Source: Betaproteobacteria bacterium (GTDB lineage Bacteria > Pseudomonadota > Gammaproteobacteria > Burkholderiales > Rhodocyclaceae). From it: a stretch of DNA of 50,085 bases. How positions within the stretch are numbered: position 1 is the stretch's first letter; every line of letters starts with the position of its first letter. The notes below the pieces were generated by a model. It was not told where the DNA came from and did not search any database. It saw nothing but the letters and a program-made list of their open reading frames with translations. The stretch is from the NCBI GenBank assembly GCA_016194935.1, contig JACQAO010000085.1, positions 1 to 50,085 of the forward strand, read 5' to 3'. Positions 15,567 through 23,580 of this stretch are shown here, piece by piece. Both the position numbers and the translations under genes were made by a program.

Positions 15567-16490
15567 TTAAATTAGTAGCGGCTGGGTAATATCGATTCCC
15601 GGCAGGACACGCTCAATCAGCGCATGCAACTGCATCACGCTTGATTCAGCGATACCCGCGCCGGGGTGGCGCACATGGTTGGTCTTCAGCAATCCACGCA
15701 TGCGCAACAACTCCTTGCGGATCGCCACGCCTGGCTGCTGCTCGAACACCAGCAAGGGCAGGAAACGCGCATACAGGCGGTATGCTTCGTCCCGCCGCCC
15801 TGCCCGCATCTCGCTGGCAATCTTCATCAACACTTCCGGAAAGGCAAAGCCGGTGTTGAATCCGCCTGCCCCGCTTTCCAGGTCGAAAAAGCCATACAGC
15901 GCGCCCAGTCCAGTCAATACCGGCACTTGACGCGATTGCATGCCCTGAATCAGAGCTGCAATCCTGGCCGGCGTCGGCGGTGCTTCTTCCTTGATGCAGG
16001 CAATCTGCGGGATTTCGTCTACCAGGCGCAGCAGCAGCGGAATCGACATCTGCACCTGGGTTGAGGCCGGGTGATCCTGGGCGACGATCGGAATGCTGAT
16101 GGCCTCAGCCACTTTCTGGAAATAATCGAACACCCTGCTTTCACTGCTCACAGGCTCTTGCGATGGTGCGATCATCACCGCATCGGCGCCGAGATCCTGC
16201 GCCATTCGGGATAAGCCTATGGTTGCCTGGGTGCCTGCATGGCTGGCGCCGACGATTACCCGGGTAACCCCTGCTGCCGCCTTGATAGCGCAGGCGATGA
16301 TCTGCTGTCTTTCCGCATCCAGCAAACGATTGGATTCGCCCAGTACGCCCAATATCGTGACGCCTGCGACGCCCAGGCCAGCCATAAAACGGACCAGCCG
16401 TTCCAAAGATTCAAGGTCGAGATTCCCTCCGTCGTCAAACGGCGTGGCAAGAATCGGGAATACCCCAATAAAATCCATTTCACTGTTCAC
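15567..16490 (-). CDS. DapA/NAL-superfamily lyase or hydrolase with atypical active site
   Basis: A 307-residue TIM-barrel protein of the dihydrodipicolinate synthase family. The Schiff-base lysine is K167 in ACIKEEAPP. Two usual DapA features differ: the GTTGE loop reads GVLGESNRL, and the position of the catalytic tyrosine (normally in a YN-P motif) reads IVAQDHPAS. It is therefore unlikely to be dihydrodipicolinate synthase and may act on another keto acid or be a dehydratase. The GTG start has AGAGG four bases upstream; an ATG at 16478 is an alternative. Confidence 0.8.
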   Translation of the reverse strand: MNSEMDFIGVFPILATPFDDGGNLDLESLERLVRFMAGLGVAGVTILGVLGESNRLLDAERQQIIACAIKAAAGVTRVIVGASHAGTQATIGLSRMAQDLGADAVMIAPSQEPVSSESRVFDYFQKVAEAISIPIVAQDHPASTQVQMSIPLLLRLVDEIPQIACIKEEAPPTPARIAALIQGMQSRQVPVLTGLGALYGFFDLESGAGGFNTGFAFPEVLMKIASEMRAGRRDEAYRLYARFLPLLVFEQQPGVAIRKELLRMRGLLKTNHVRHPGAGIAESSVMQLHALIERVLPGIDITQPLLI

Positions 16491-16529
16491 GTCGCCTCTT
16501 GCGTCGTATAACGCCTTATATCTCGAAAC

Positions 16530-16916
16530 TCAATTCATGTTTTTTCGCAAAAAACCCGGCAAGGGAATCAAGCTGACGCCTTCGTCCAGCAAAGCCTTGA
16601 CTTCCTCGATTGACGCAACGCCAAATATGTCGCGTCCGGGTATTTCCTGGTAGTGAATTTTCCGCGCCATCTCGGGAAAATTTTCGCCGACATCCTCGCA
16701 ATTGCGCGCCATCTCGCTTACCGCAGCGATAAACCCGGTTGCTACCGGACCGGCCTTCCTGACATGCGGGGCAGTCGGCAACTTGCTGATTGCCATATCC
16801 GCACAGTACGGGCAGGACACCAGTTGACGGGAAGACTGGCGCAGGTATTCTTCGTTCGATGCGAACCAGCCCTCGAAACCATGCTTGTTACCGCAGGTCA
16901 AATTAAGTACGATCAT
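16530..16916 (-). CDS. DUF1178 family protein
   Basis: A 128-residue protein beginning MIVLNLTCGNKHGFEGWFAS with a following CPYC pair, the conserved pattern of DUF1178; the cysteines probably bind zinc. The function is unknown. The start at 16916 is chosen because longer versions would run into the tRNA gene and because the family begins at this methionine. It is probably co-transcribed with the DapA-like and GST genes downstream. Confidence 0.85.
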   Translation of the reverse strand: MIVLNLTCGNKHGFEGWFASNEEYLRQSSRQLVSCPYCADMAISKLPTAPHVRKAGPVATGFIAAVSEMARNCEDVGENFPEMARKIHYQEIPGRDIFGVASIEEVKALLDEGVSLIPLPGFLRKNMN

Positions 16917-16949
16917 GCTGTGATCCATTAAACCGAATAAAGATTGGGC

Positions 16950-17037
16950 TGGTGCCTGGAGCGGGAATCGAACCCGCATGGGCGTTAAGCCCGAGGGATT
17001 TTAAGTCCCTTGTGTCTACCAATTTCACCATCCAGGC
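16950..17037 (-). tRNA. tRNA-Leu (anticodon UAA)
   Basis: The reverse strand folds as an 85-base class II tRNA (16953-17037) plus encoded CCA (16950-16952). The acceptor GCCTGGA pairs with TCCAGGC, the D-arm contains TTGGTAGAC, the anticodon loop is CTTAAAA giving UAA, a long variable arm follows (CGGGCTTAACGCCC), and the T-loop is GGTTCGATTCC. The length and long variable arm fit leucine. Confidence 0.97.
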
Positions 17038-17093
17038 ATTTTTCAATACGCACGAATTCTACCCGACTGAAATAACCTTCAAAGGAAATCGAG

Positions 17094-17390
17094 ATGATCA
17101 AAGCCATGTGGAACAATACCATCATTGCCCAAACCAGCGACTATGAAACTGTGGACGGCAACAAGTATTTCCCGCCGGGTACGCTGGATATGCGCTATTT
17201 CCGGCTTAGTGAAACCCATACCAACTGCCACTGGAAGGGCGACGCCAGTTACTATGACATCGTGGTGGACGGCCAGGTCAACAAGGACGGCGCCTGGTTC
17301 TACCCGGTCACAGAACCGGCTGCAAAGAATATCACCGGCTACGTGGCGTTCTGGAATGGCGTCAAGATCGTCGAAACCGCAGACGCATAA
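17094..17390 (+). CDS. DUF427 domain protein
   Basis: A 98-residue cytosolic protein with the DUF427 pattern: MWNNTIIAQTSDYETVDGNKYFPP, then THTNCHWKGDASYYDI and a C-terminal ITGYVAFWNGVKI. The family fold is a small beta-barrel of unknown biochemical function. A good AAAGGAAAT-type ribosome site precedes the ATG. It stands alone between the tRNA gene and the convergent allA gene. Confidence 0.85.
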   Translation: MIKAMWNNTIIAQTSDYETVDGNKYFPPGTLDMRYFRLSETHTNCHWKGDASYYDIVVDGQVNKDGAWFYPVTEPAAKNITGYVAFWNGVKIVETADA

Positions 17391-17431
17391 ATATCTATTT
17401 CTTTTTACAGCGTTGAAGCAATTGTTTAATT

Positions 17432-17450
17432 GATTCAGGTTTCCTGAATC
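17432..17450. repeat. Perfect hairpin over the allA stop codon
   Basis: GATTCAGG-TTT-CCTGAATC is an 8-bp perfect stem with a three-base loop, overlapping the allA stop at 17435-17437 and lying 42 bp after DUF427. No T-run follows on either strand, so it is not a standard terminator. It may mark the 3' end of one or both convergent transcripts. Confidence 0.5.
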
Positions 17451-17947
17451 TGCATAGCCGGGGGAAGTTCCAGCAGCATTTTCTCCGGCAGGATGACCTC
17501 ATCGCAATTGCTTCCATCGCCCTGACGATCAATCACCAGAAAATGGCTCACCTCACCGACGGCGATCAAAGGGTGGTGCCAGACACCTGGCGCGTAATTG
17601 ACGCCTTGATCGCCCCGCGCCAGGAATGCGTGCAGATTACCGGGTGCTTGCGCACCGGGCTCTGCCACCACCACCAGATACGGCTGCCCTTGCATTGGCA
17701 CGAAGGCCTGGCTGCCGAGCGGGTGGCGTTCCATCATGGCGATAAGCAATGGAAAGCTGCGGGGCTGCCCGCGGAAGATGCTGACAATGGCGCGGCCATT
17801 CGCTCCCGGCTCGATGCGCGCCAGGTCGTGGAAGCGTTCGGTAGTGCCTTCGTTGATGGGAAAATGTTGTGCGCCTTGGCACTGGATGACTTCGCCGAAG
17901 GGAGCGAAGGCTTCCGCCGTCAGGGGCTGGGGTTGCAGTAGTTTCAT
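17435..17947 (-). CDS. allA: Ureidoglycolate lyase
   Basis: A 170-residue cupin-fold enzyme of the AllA family that splits ureidoglycolate into glyoxylate and urea. Recognisable blocks are LTAEAFAPFGEVI, SIFRGQPRSFPL, MMERHPLGSQAFVPM and the C-terminal VNYAPGVWHHPL. The start at 17947 overlaps the allantoicase stop in the four bases ATGA, so the two are translationally coupled. It is the last gene of hiuH-puuD-alc-allA and completes urate breakdown. Confidence 0.92.
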   Translation of the reverse strand: MKLLQPQPLTAEAFAPFGEVIQCQGAQHFPINEGTTERFHDLARIEPGANGRAIVSIFRGQPRSFPLLIAMMERHPLGSQAFVPMQGQPYLVVVAEPGAQAPGNLHAFLARGDQGVNYAPGVWHHPLIAVGEVSHFLVIDRQGDGSNCDEVILPEKMLLELPPAMQIQET

Positions 17948-18960
17948 TCGGGTTCTCCCCACAACCTGAGCCGCGATACCCCGCCGTCGGGATGGATGTT
18001 GAAACGCACATGGGTGATGGCGCCCAGGTCTTGGCACTCTTTCTGGAAATGATGGATCGCGTCGGCACTCAGCTTCACTTCCGGCAGCAATATCTTCCAG
18101 GACGGGGACTGTGCCACCAGCGCAGCGTCAGTCACGTCAGGCAAATAAGCCGCCTGGAGAGAGCAGTGATCGGGATAATTACCCTTGAAGTGGGCCGTGT
18201 CTACCTCGATGCGGCGCACTCTGCCGGGTACGCCCAGCGCCAGGATGCACCAGTCATGACCTGGCTCGCGGCGGCGGCGGGTTTCCCAACCTTCCCCCAT
18301 GTTGATACCCCTGCCCGGCAGCAGCAGATTCGTGCACACGCCGAAATGCACATCGTTCCAGGCCACGGTGCGACCGCCGTGCACCAAGGCCACCAGGTCC
18401 ACCAGTCCATCTGGGCCGGCACTGACAGTGCTGGGTGAGGGAGCACCGTAAACCCGCAGTCGCGCCACGCCGCCGTCGGGAAATATATTGAGCCGCACAT
18501 GCGAGTAAGTTTCACCGGACGCCGACGTCGCCAGCAGATGATGGCTGTTGCCCGCCAGAGGCGTAGAACCGAGCAGCGTCTTCCAACTGCCGGCAGTGGA
18601 TGGATCGCTGCCCTCGGGGCAACCGTCAATACTGGCGGCAGGCGGATAGTTGCCGGTGAAAAAACTGGTGTCGATGTCAAAACCGGCAATCCTGCCGGGC
18701 CGTCCCAGCTTGACCACGCACCAGTCGTGACCGGGGCCGCGCTTGCGGCGGCTTTCCCAGCCGTCCATCCACTTGCCGTTGTCATCGTACTTGCCCGGCA
18801 CGAAGACAGCGGCCTGGGGCTGAAGCATGCGCGACATGGAAGCAAAAAAATCATCCGAGCAGGCCACGGTCTCGGCGCCAATACGTGGATCGGCCAGGTT
18901 GACTGCGCGTTGCGCCCAGTCGGGCAGCTCGGCTGCGGGTGAAATTTGTGTGTTTTCCAT
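17944..18960 (-). CDS. alc: Allantoicase
   Basis: A 338-residue protein made of two homologous allantoicase domains. The conserved block appears twice, as DGWESRRKRGPGHDWC near residue 66 and EGWETRRRREPGHDWC in the second half. Reaction: allantoate to (S)-ureidoglycolate and urea. It lies 26 bp downstream of puuD and overlaps allA by 4 bp. The length and two-domain architecture are normal for the family. Confidence 0.94.
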   Translation of the reverse strand: MENTQISPAAELPDWAQRAVNLADPRIGAETVACSDDFFASMSRMLQPQAAVFVPGKYDDNGKWMDGWESRRKRGPGHDWCVVKLGRPGRIAGFDIDTSFFTGNYPPAASIDGCPEGSDPSTAGSWKTLLGSTPLAGNSHHLLATSASGETYSHVRLNIFPDGGVARLRVYGAPSPSTVSAGPDGLVDLVALVHGGRTVAWNDVHFGVCTNLLLPGRGINMGEGWETRRRREPGHDWCILALGVPGRVRRIEVDTAHFKGNYPDHCSLQAAYLPDVTDAALVAQSPSWKILLPEVKLSADAIHHFQKECQDLGAITHVRFNIHPDGGVSRLRLWGEPE

Positions 18961-18986
18961 GAGTTTGAGGGGCTGTCAAAAATTGT

Positions 18987-20171
18987 TCAGGGTGATTCTT
19001 TCTCCGCACCCCAGCGAGCCAGCAGAGCGCGTTCGTCGTCGGTGATGCCGGTCACGTTGCCCAAAGGCATGGCTTTAAGTTGCACCGCCTGGGCGATGAT
19101 GCGCGGCTTCAGGGCATGGATGCGCGCAGGGCTGTCGAGCATCACCCCGGCGGGCGCCGCCGGCATCAGGGTTGGATGTTCGGCGTGGCAGCCGGCGCAA
19201 CGCTGGGCAATAATCTGCTGCACGCGAGCGAATTCGACCGGCGCAGATGCGGCATTGACAGCCGCGGTCGGCGCCAGCCAGACTGCCACGATCATCAGCA
19301 ACACAACGCCTGCAATCGGATAACGCCATTGTTGCTGGCCTCTATGGCGCTGGTTGAAGAAGTGGCGGATCAATACGGCAGCCAACAGTATCAGCGCCAG
19401 CACAGCCCAGGCGTGCGGATGTCCATAGGTAAAGGCGTAGTGATTGCTGATCATGCAGAACAGCACCGGCAGGGTCAGGTAGTTGTTGTGCACGCTGCGC
19501 TGCTTGGCGCGCATGCCGTGGATGGGATCGGGTGTCTCGCCGCGCTGCATCTGGGCGATGGTTTTTTTCTGGCCGGGAATGATCCAGAAAAACACATTGG
19601 CCGACATGACGGTGGCCAGCATGGCCCCCACATGAAGGAAAGCGGCGCGGCCCGGCAGCAGCTGCGTCAGCAGCCAGGTCATTAACACCACAAAGCCGTA
19701 GTAGAGTATGCCGAACAACACTTGGCTGCGCTCGATCATGAGCCGGCACAGCACGTCATACGCCAGCCAGCCTCCGGCCAGGGTAGCCAGGCCGACAGCC
19801 ACGGCAGCCGCTGGAGTCAAACCGGGCCGGGATGGGTCCACCATCCAGGTAGCGGCCTGCGCGTAGTAGAGGACTACGATCAGCAGGAAGCCGGTGATCC
19901 AGGTCGAGTAGGCTTCCCATTTGAACCAGTGCAGGTCTCGCGGCAGCGTGGCCGGCGCCACCAGGTATTTCTGCGGATTGTAGAAGCCGCCGCCATGCAC
20001 GGCCCACAACTCGCCGGCCACGCCTTTTTTCTTCAGCGTCTCATCCTCGGGAGGGCGCAGGCTGTTGTCGAGCCAGACAAAATAAAATGACGCACCGATC
20101 CAGGCAATGCCCACGATCAGGTGCAACCAGCGCAGCAACAAGCTGGCCCATTCAATCAGATATGCTTCCAC
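18987..20171 (-). CDS. puuD: Membrane-bound urate oxidase PuuD with C-terminal cytochrome c domain
   Basis: A 394-residue protein whose first 300 residues form about eight or nine transmembrane helices (DUF989/PuuD domain), followed by a periplasm-facing cytochrome c domain with heme site C325-AG-C328-H329 and likely axial Met368 (KAMPLGN). Known family role: oxidises urate to 5-hydroxyisourate and passes electrons to the respiratory chain through its cytochrome domain, with no H2O2 made. The start is GTG with AAGGAAG just upstream. It follows hiuH by 35 bp, so substrate and product enzymes are co-encoded. Confidence 0.92.
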   Translation of the reverse strand: MEAYLIEWASLLLRWLHLIVGIAWIGASFYFVWLDNSLRPPEDETLKKKGVAGELWAVHGGGFYNPQKYLVAPATLPRDLHWFKWEAYSTWITGFLLIVVLYYAQAATWMVDPSRPGLTPAAAVAVGLATLAGGWLAYDVLCRLMIERSQVLFGILYYGFVVLMTWLLTQLLPGRAAFLHVGAMLATVMSANVFFWIIPGQKKTIAQMQRGETPDPIHGMRAKQRSVHNNYLTLPVLFCMISNHYAFTYGHPHAWAVLALILLAAVLIRHFFNQRHRGQQQWRYPIAGVVLLMIVAVWLAPTAAVNAASAPVEFARVQQIIAQRCAGCHAEHPTLMPAAPAGVMLDSPARIHALKPRIIAQAVQLKAMPLGNVTGITDDERALLARWGAEKESP

Positions 20172-20206
20172 AAAACTTCCTTATGCTTGTTGCCATCAAT
20201 CATTCG

Positions 20207-20560
20207 TTAACTGCCTCGGTAGGTGCTATAGCTCCAGGGCGACACCAGCAGAGGTACGTGGTAGTTGCCCGCCGGATCGGCAATACCGAAGCGCAGCGTC
20301 ACCACGTCGAGGAAGGGCGGCTCGGCCTGGGATACGCCGCGCTGGCGAAAATAGGCGGCTACCTGGAAGTGCAGCTCGTAGTTGCCCGTCTGCATTTGTT
20401 CTGCATCCAATAGCGGTCCATCGTTGCGGCCATCGGCGCCAGTGACGCCGCGCTTGAGTTCGACGCGCGGCCCCGGAGCGATGCGTTCGAGGCAAAAAAC
20501 CATGCCTGCTGCAGGAATACCGGCGGTCGTGTCAAGAACATGGGTACTGAGTTTTGCCAT
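20207..20560 (-). CDS. hiuH: 5-hydroxyisourate hydrolase (transthyretin-like)
   Basis: A 117-residue transthyretin-like protein. It starts [16 protein letters not shown], includes the middle block [12 protein letters not shown], and ends with the diagnostic tetrapeptide YRGS. It hydrolyses 5-hydroxyisourate, the product of PuuD, to OHCU. The start at 20560 is chosen over an upstream ATG because the family begins here and GGAA lies at a fair distance. There is no signal peptide, so it is cytoplasmic. It is divergent from uraD across 98 bp. Confidence 0.94.
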   Translation of the reverse strand: MAKLSTHVLDTTAGIPAAGMVFCLERIAPGPRVELKRGVTGADGRNDGPLLDAEQMQTGNYELHFQVAAYFRQRGVSQAEPPFLDVVTLRFGIADPAGNYHVPLLVSPWSYSTYRGS

Positions 20561-20658
20561 GATGATTTCCGCAGAATTTATGTAGATGATTGGTGGCGCG
20601 TGACGCACCTTGCGTTATGCTTGCGCCATTGTGTCGTTCTGAATTTGCGTGCCATTCC

Positions 20659-21177
20659 ATGCCTGACTGTCTTTCCACTACCGCCCTCAACGCCCTCGAC
20701 CAGCCAGCCTTCACCGCCAGTCTGGCGGATATTTACGAGCACTCGCCGTGGATACCTGAACGTTGCTGGACGCAGCGGCCTTTCGTCAACCGCGAAGCGT
20801 TGCAACAGGCTCTGGCGCAAACGCTGGAGGCGGCCAGTGACGCCGAAAAACTGGGGCTGATTCTGGCCCACCCGGAGCTGGCGGGCAAGGCCGCAGTGCG
20901 CGGCGAACTGAGCAGCGATTCCAGACGGGAACAAGCCGGCGTTGGACTCGACCAATGCAGCCAGGAAGAGTTTGCAATCATCCGGCGTCTCAACGATGAA
21001 TACCGGGACAAATTCGGTTTCCCCTTCATCGTCGCCGTCAAAGGTCTGAGCCGTGCGGACATCATCGCGGCTATGGAGCAGCGCATCACACGCAGCCGAA
21101 CGCAGGAATTCGCTGCGGCTCTGGCACAAATCCAGCATATCGCCGCTTTCCGCCTGGCGGACAAAATCCGCGACTGA
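20659..21177 (+). CDS. uraD: OHCU decarboxylase
   Basis: A 172-residue enzyme that decarboxylates 2-oxo-4-hydroxy-4-carboxy-5-ureidoimidazoline to S-allantoin. Conserved blocks are YEHSPWI near the N-terminus, the catalytic histidine segment HPELAGKAA, and DKFGFPFIVAVKG. The start at 20659 fits the family length. In-frame ATGs at 20590 and 20617 exist, and no clear ribosome site decides between them. It stands opposite hiuH and meets guaD tail to tail with 5 bp between stops. Confidence 0.92.
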   Translation: MPDCLSTTALNALDQPAFTASLADIYEHSPWIPERCWTQRPFVNREALQQALAQTLEAASDAEKLGLILAHPELAGKAAVRGELSSDSRREQAGVGLDQCSQEEFAIIRRLNDEYRDKFGFPFIVAVKGLSRADIIAAMEQRITRSRTQEFAAALAQIQHIAAFRLADKIRD

Positions 21178-21182
21178 AGTTG

Positions 21183-22493
21183 TCATGGCCGGCGCCAGCG
21201 CGCCTCTCCCATGATATAGGTGGCTTTGACGGCGCGGTCGTCGCCCAGCGTCAGCCACAGGAACAAACGCTCCTCCAGAGTTTCCGCGCACGCCATGCGC
21301 CGCGCCAGCAGCGGCGTGCAATCCGGATCGAGAACGATGAAGTCGGCTTCCTGGCCCGGCTGGAAATTTCCGATGGCATGATCCATACCGAGCGCCCGTG
21401 CGCCGCCCAGGGTGGCCAGGTAGAAGGCACGCAGGGACGGCAGCAAGGTACCCTTGAGCTGGGCCACCTGGTAAGCGGCGGCCAGGGTGCGCAACATGCT
21501 GAAGCTGCTTCCACCACCCACGTCGGTAGCGATGCCGACCTGCATGCCGGCGGCCAGCGCCTCACCCAGATCGAACAAACCGCTGCCAAGAAACAGGTTG
21601 GAAGTCGGGCAGAAAGCCGCTGTGGCGCCGCTCTCCGCCATGCGTTGCCGGTCGCTGGCATCCAGATGAATGCAATGCGCATAGACGGCGCGAGGCCGCA
21701 GCAGGCCGTAGCGATCATACACATCCAGATAGCTGCGGCTGCCGGGAAATAACTCTTTGACCCAGGCGACCTCGGCCATGTTCTCCGCCAGATGGCTGTG
21801 GATCATCATGTCCGGATGCTCACCGGCCAGAGCCGCCGCCACTGCCATTTGAGCATCACTGGAGGTGATTGCAAAACGCGGCGTGATGGCATATTCGAGG
21901 CGATCCACGCCATGCCAGGCGTCGATCAGGCGCTTGCTGTCGTCATAGGACGACTGTGGGGTATCGGCCAGGAAATCCGGGCAATGCCGATCCATCATCA
22001 CCTTTCCCGCCACCATGCGCAGGCCGCGCCGCTGCGCGACCTCAAAGAAGGCGTCCACCGACTGGGGATGCACGGTGCCGAACACCAGGGCCGTGGTGGT
22101 GCCGTTGCGCAGCAGCTCGTCGCAGAAGAAACCAGCGACCTCGCTGGCCCAGGCCGCGTCGGCGAATTGCCGCTCGGCAGGAAAGGCATAACGCTCCAGC
22201 CAGTCCAGCAGGTTACGGCCCGGCGAGGCGATGATGTCGGTCTGGGGATAATGGATGTGAGTGTCCACCAGGCCGGGCAGAATCAAATGGCCCGTGTGAT
22301 CGCTACAGGGTGTGGCTGCGGGCGCCGCTGCCACCACCTCGCGCCAGGGGCCGCAACGCAGCACCCGGCCATTCTCCAGAAGCAGACCGCCATCTGCGAA
22401 GTACTGGTAGCCGCCTGCGGTCTCCGCATCGTCCGGATCATCGAGAAAGTGCAGAATGTCGCCGCGCACCAGTTGAAATGTAGACTGAGTCAT
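21183..22493 (-). CDS. guaD: Guanine deaminase (amidohydrolase type)
   Basis: A 436-residue zinc amidohydrolase converting guanine to xanthine. The metal motif is VDTHIHYPQ, followed by the family block SPGRNLLDWLERYAFPAE; further ligand regions are HSHLAEN, HCIHLDASD and CPTSNLFLGSG, with ATDVGGGSSFSM near the fourth metal/catalytic position. It is the last gene of the ten-kilobase xdhABC-ABC operon and overlaps the preceding permease by ATGA. It is one of three purine-type deaminases in the window. Confidence 0.94.
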   Translation of the reverse strand: MTQSTFQLVRGDILHFLDDPDDAETAGGYQYFADGGLLLENGRVLRCGPWREVVAAAPAATPCSDHTGHLILPGLVDTHIHYPQTDIIASPGRNLLDWLERYAFPAERQFADAAWASEVAGFFCDELLRNGTTTALVFGTVHPQSVDAFFEVAQRRGLRMVAGKVMMDRHCPDFLADTPQSSYDDSKRLIDAWHGVDRLEYAITPRFAITSSDAQMAVAAALAGEHPDMMIHSHLAENMAEVAWVKELFPGSRSYLDVYDRYGLLRPRAVYAHCIHLDASDRQRMAESGATAAFCPTSNLFLGSGLFDLGEALAAGMQVGIATDVGGGSSFSMLRTLAAAYQVAQLKGTLLPSLRAFYLATLGGARALGMDHAIGNFQPGQEADFIVLDPDCTPLLARRMACAETLEERLFLWLTLGDDRAVKATYIMGEARWRRP

Positions 22494-23419
22494 TGATCCG
22501 CCCGGAAGCTCTGCCCCAGTGACATGGGTTTGTTAAGCAGTATGGTCTGCGGATTGCGGCTGATGAGCACCAGCACAAAAATGGTCGCCAGATAGGGCAG
22601 CATGGAGAGAAACTCCGAGGGGATTTCGAGCCCAAACCCCTGGGCATGAAATTGCAGCACTGTCACGCCGCCGAACAGATACGCCCCAAGCACCACGCCA
22701 CGCGGCTTCCAGGTGGCAAACACCACCAGCGCCAAAGCGATCCAGCCGCGCCCCGCAGTCATGCCTTCGACCCACATCGGCGTCAGCACCATCGGCAGAT
22801 AAGCGCCTGCCAGACCGGCCAGGGCGCCGCCGAACAATACCGAGCAATAGCGCAGAGCAATCACCGGGTAACCGATGGCGTGAGCGCTCTGCGGTGATTC
22901 GCCGATGGCGCGGATGATCAGGCCGAGCCGGGTCCGGTTGAGCATCCAACTCACCGCCAGCGCCAGCAGCAACGCCAGATAAACCAGGGCGTCGAAACGA
23001 AACAGCAGCGGGCCGAGGAAGGGAATATCCGACAGCAGCGGAAAAGACAGGTGCGGCAACGGCTGTATCGTCTGGCCCGCATAACCGCGCCCGGCGAAGG
23101 CCGACAGGCCGACGCCGAACAGGGTCAAGGCCAGGCCGGTTGCCACCTGGTTGGCTTGCAGCGTCAATACCAGGAAGGCGAAGATCAGCGCGGTCGCCAT
23201 GCCCGCCAGCATGGCCGCCAGCAGCCCCAAACTCGAATGGCCGGTGCTCAGGGTGACGGCGAAACCGGCTACCGCACCCACCAGCATCATGCCTTCGACG
23301 CCCAGGTTGAGTACGCCGCTACGCTCGGTCACCAGTTCACCCATGGCGGCCAGGATCAGAGGCGTGGCCGCGCCGGCGGTACTGGCAAGAAAAGGAATCA
23401 GGAGGTGTTCTGGACTCAT
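22490..23419 (-). CDS. ABC transporter permease, BMP/nucleoside family (YufQ-like)
   Basis: A 309-residue inner-membrane permease of the BPD_transp_2 (ribose/nucleoside) type with about nine hydrophobic segments. The family block GLNLGVEGMM-like sequence reads SGVLNLGVEGMMLVGA, and ATWKPRGVVLGAYLFGGV lies near the end. With the other permease and the ATPase it should import purine nucleosides or bases. No good ribosome site lies before the ATG, where an inverted-repeat element sits. It overlaps guaD by 4 bp. Confidence 0.88.
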   Translation of the reverse strand: MSPEHLLIPFLASTAGAATPLILAAMGELVTERSGVLNLGVEGMMLVGAVAGFAVTLSTGHSSLGLLAAMLAGMATALIFAFLVLTLQANQVATGLALTLFGVGLSAFAGRGYAGQTIQPLPHLSFPLLSDIPFLGPLLFRFDALVYLALLLALAVSWMLNRTRLGLIIRAIGESPQSAHAIGYPVIALRYCSVLFGGALAGLAGAYLPMVLTPMWVEGMTAGRGWIALALVVFATWKPRGVVLGAYLFGGVTVLQFHAQGFGLEIPSEFLSMLPYLATIFVLVLISRNPQTILLNKPMSLGQSFRADQ

Positions 23420-23421
23420 GG

Positions 23422-23580
23422 CTAGTAGTCAGTCATGTCAAAATGATAGAAAAAATCTCACCACCAAGGCACCAAGGACACCAAGGGCACCAAGGGACAC
23501 CAAGTCAAGGCAATGGTTTTCTTGGTGCAACTTGGTGTCCTTGGTGTCTTGGTGGTTAAGCATTTGAAGTTGACTGCTAG
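23422..23580. repeat. Inverted-repeat element inside the ABC operon
   Basis: The gap between the two permease genes is filled by a self-complementary element. Inner arms 23458-23485 and 23531-23558 consist of CACCAAGG-type repeats and their complement, with about 25 of 28 positions matching. The loop holds further copies of the repeat. The outer ends CTAGTAGTCA (23422-23431) and TGACTGCTAG (23571-23580) are also near-inverted. CTAG occurs at both edges, and removing one copy with the element would leave TAG-CC-ATG, a normal operon junction. This looks like a small MITE-like insertion; no transposase is encoded. Confidence 0.65.

Noticed and set aside
15567..16490. Calling this gene dapA (dihydrodipicolinate synthase)
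   Set aside because: The loop threonines and the catalytic tyrosine region differ, so only superfamily membership is supported.
20640..20654. Sigma-54-like TGGCACG on the minus strand before hiuH
   Set aside because: The -24 part is perfect but the -12 part reads TTCA, lacking the essential GC, and it lies at the uraD start; not called as a promoter.
23458..23558. CACCAAGG repeats resembling a CRISPR array
   Set aside because: The repeats are short, nearly contiguous, lack unique spacers of constant length, and are mirrored as an inverted repeat; no cas genes are present.
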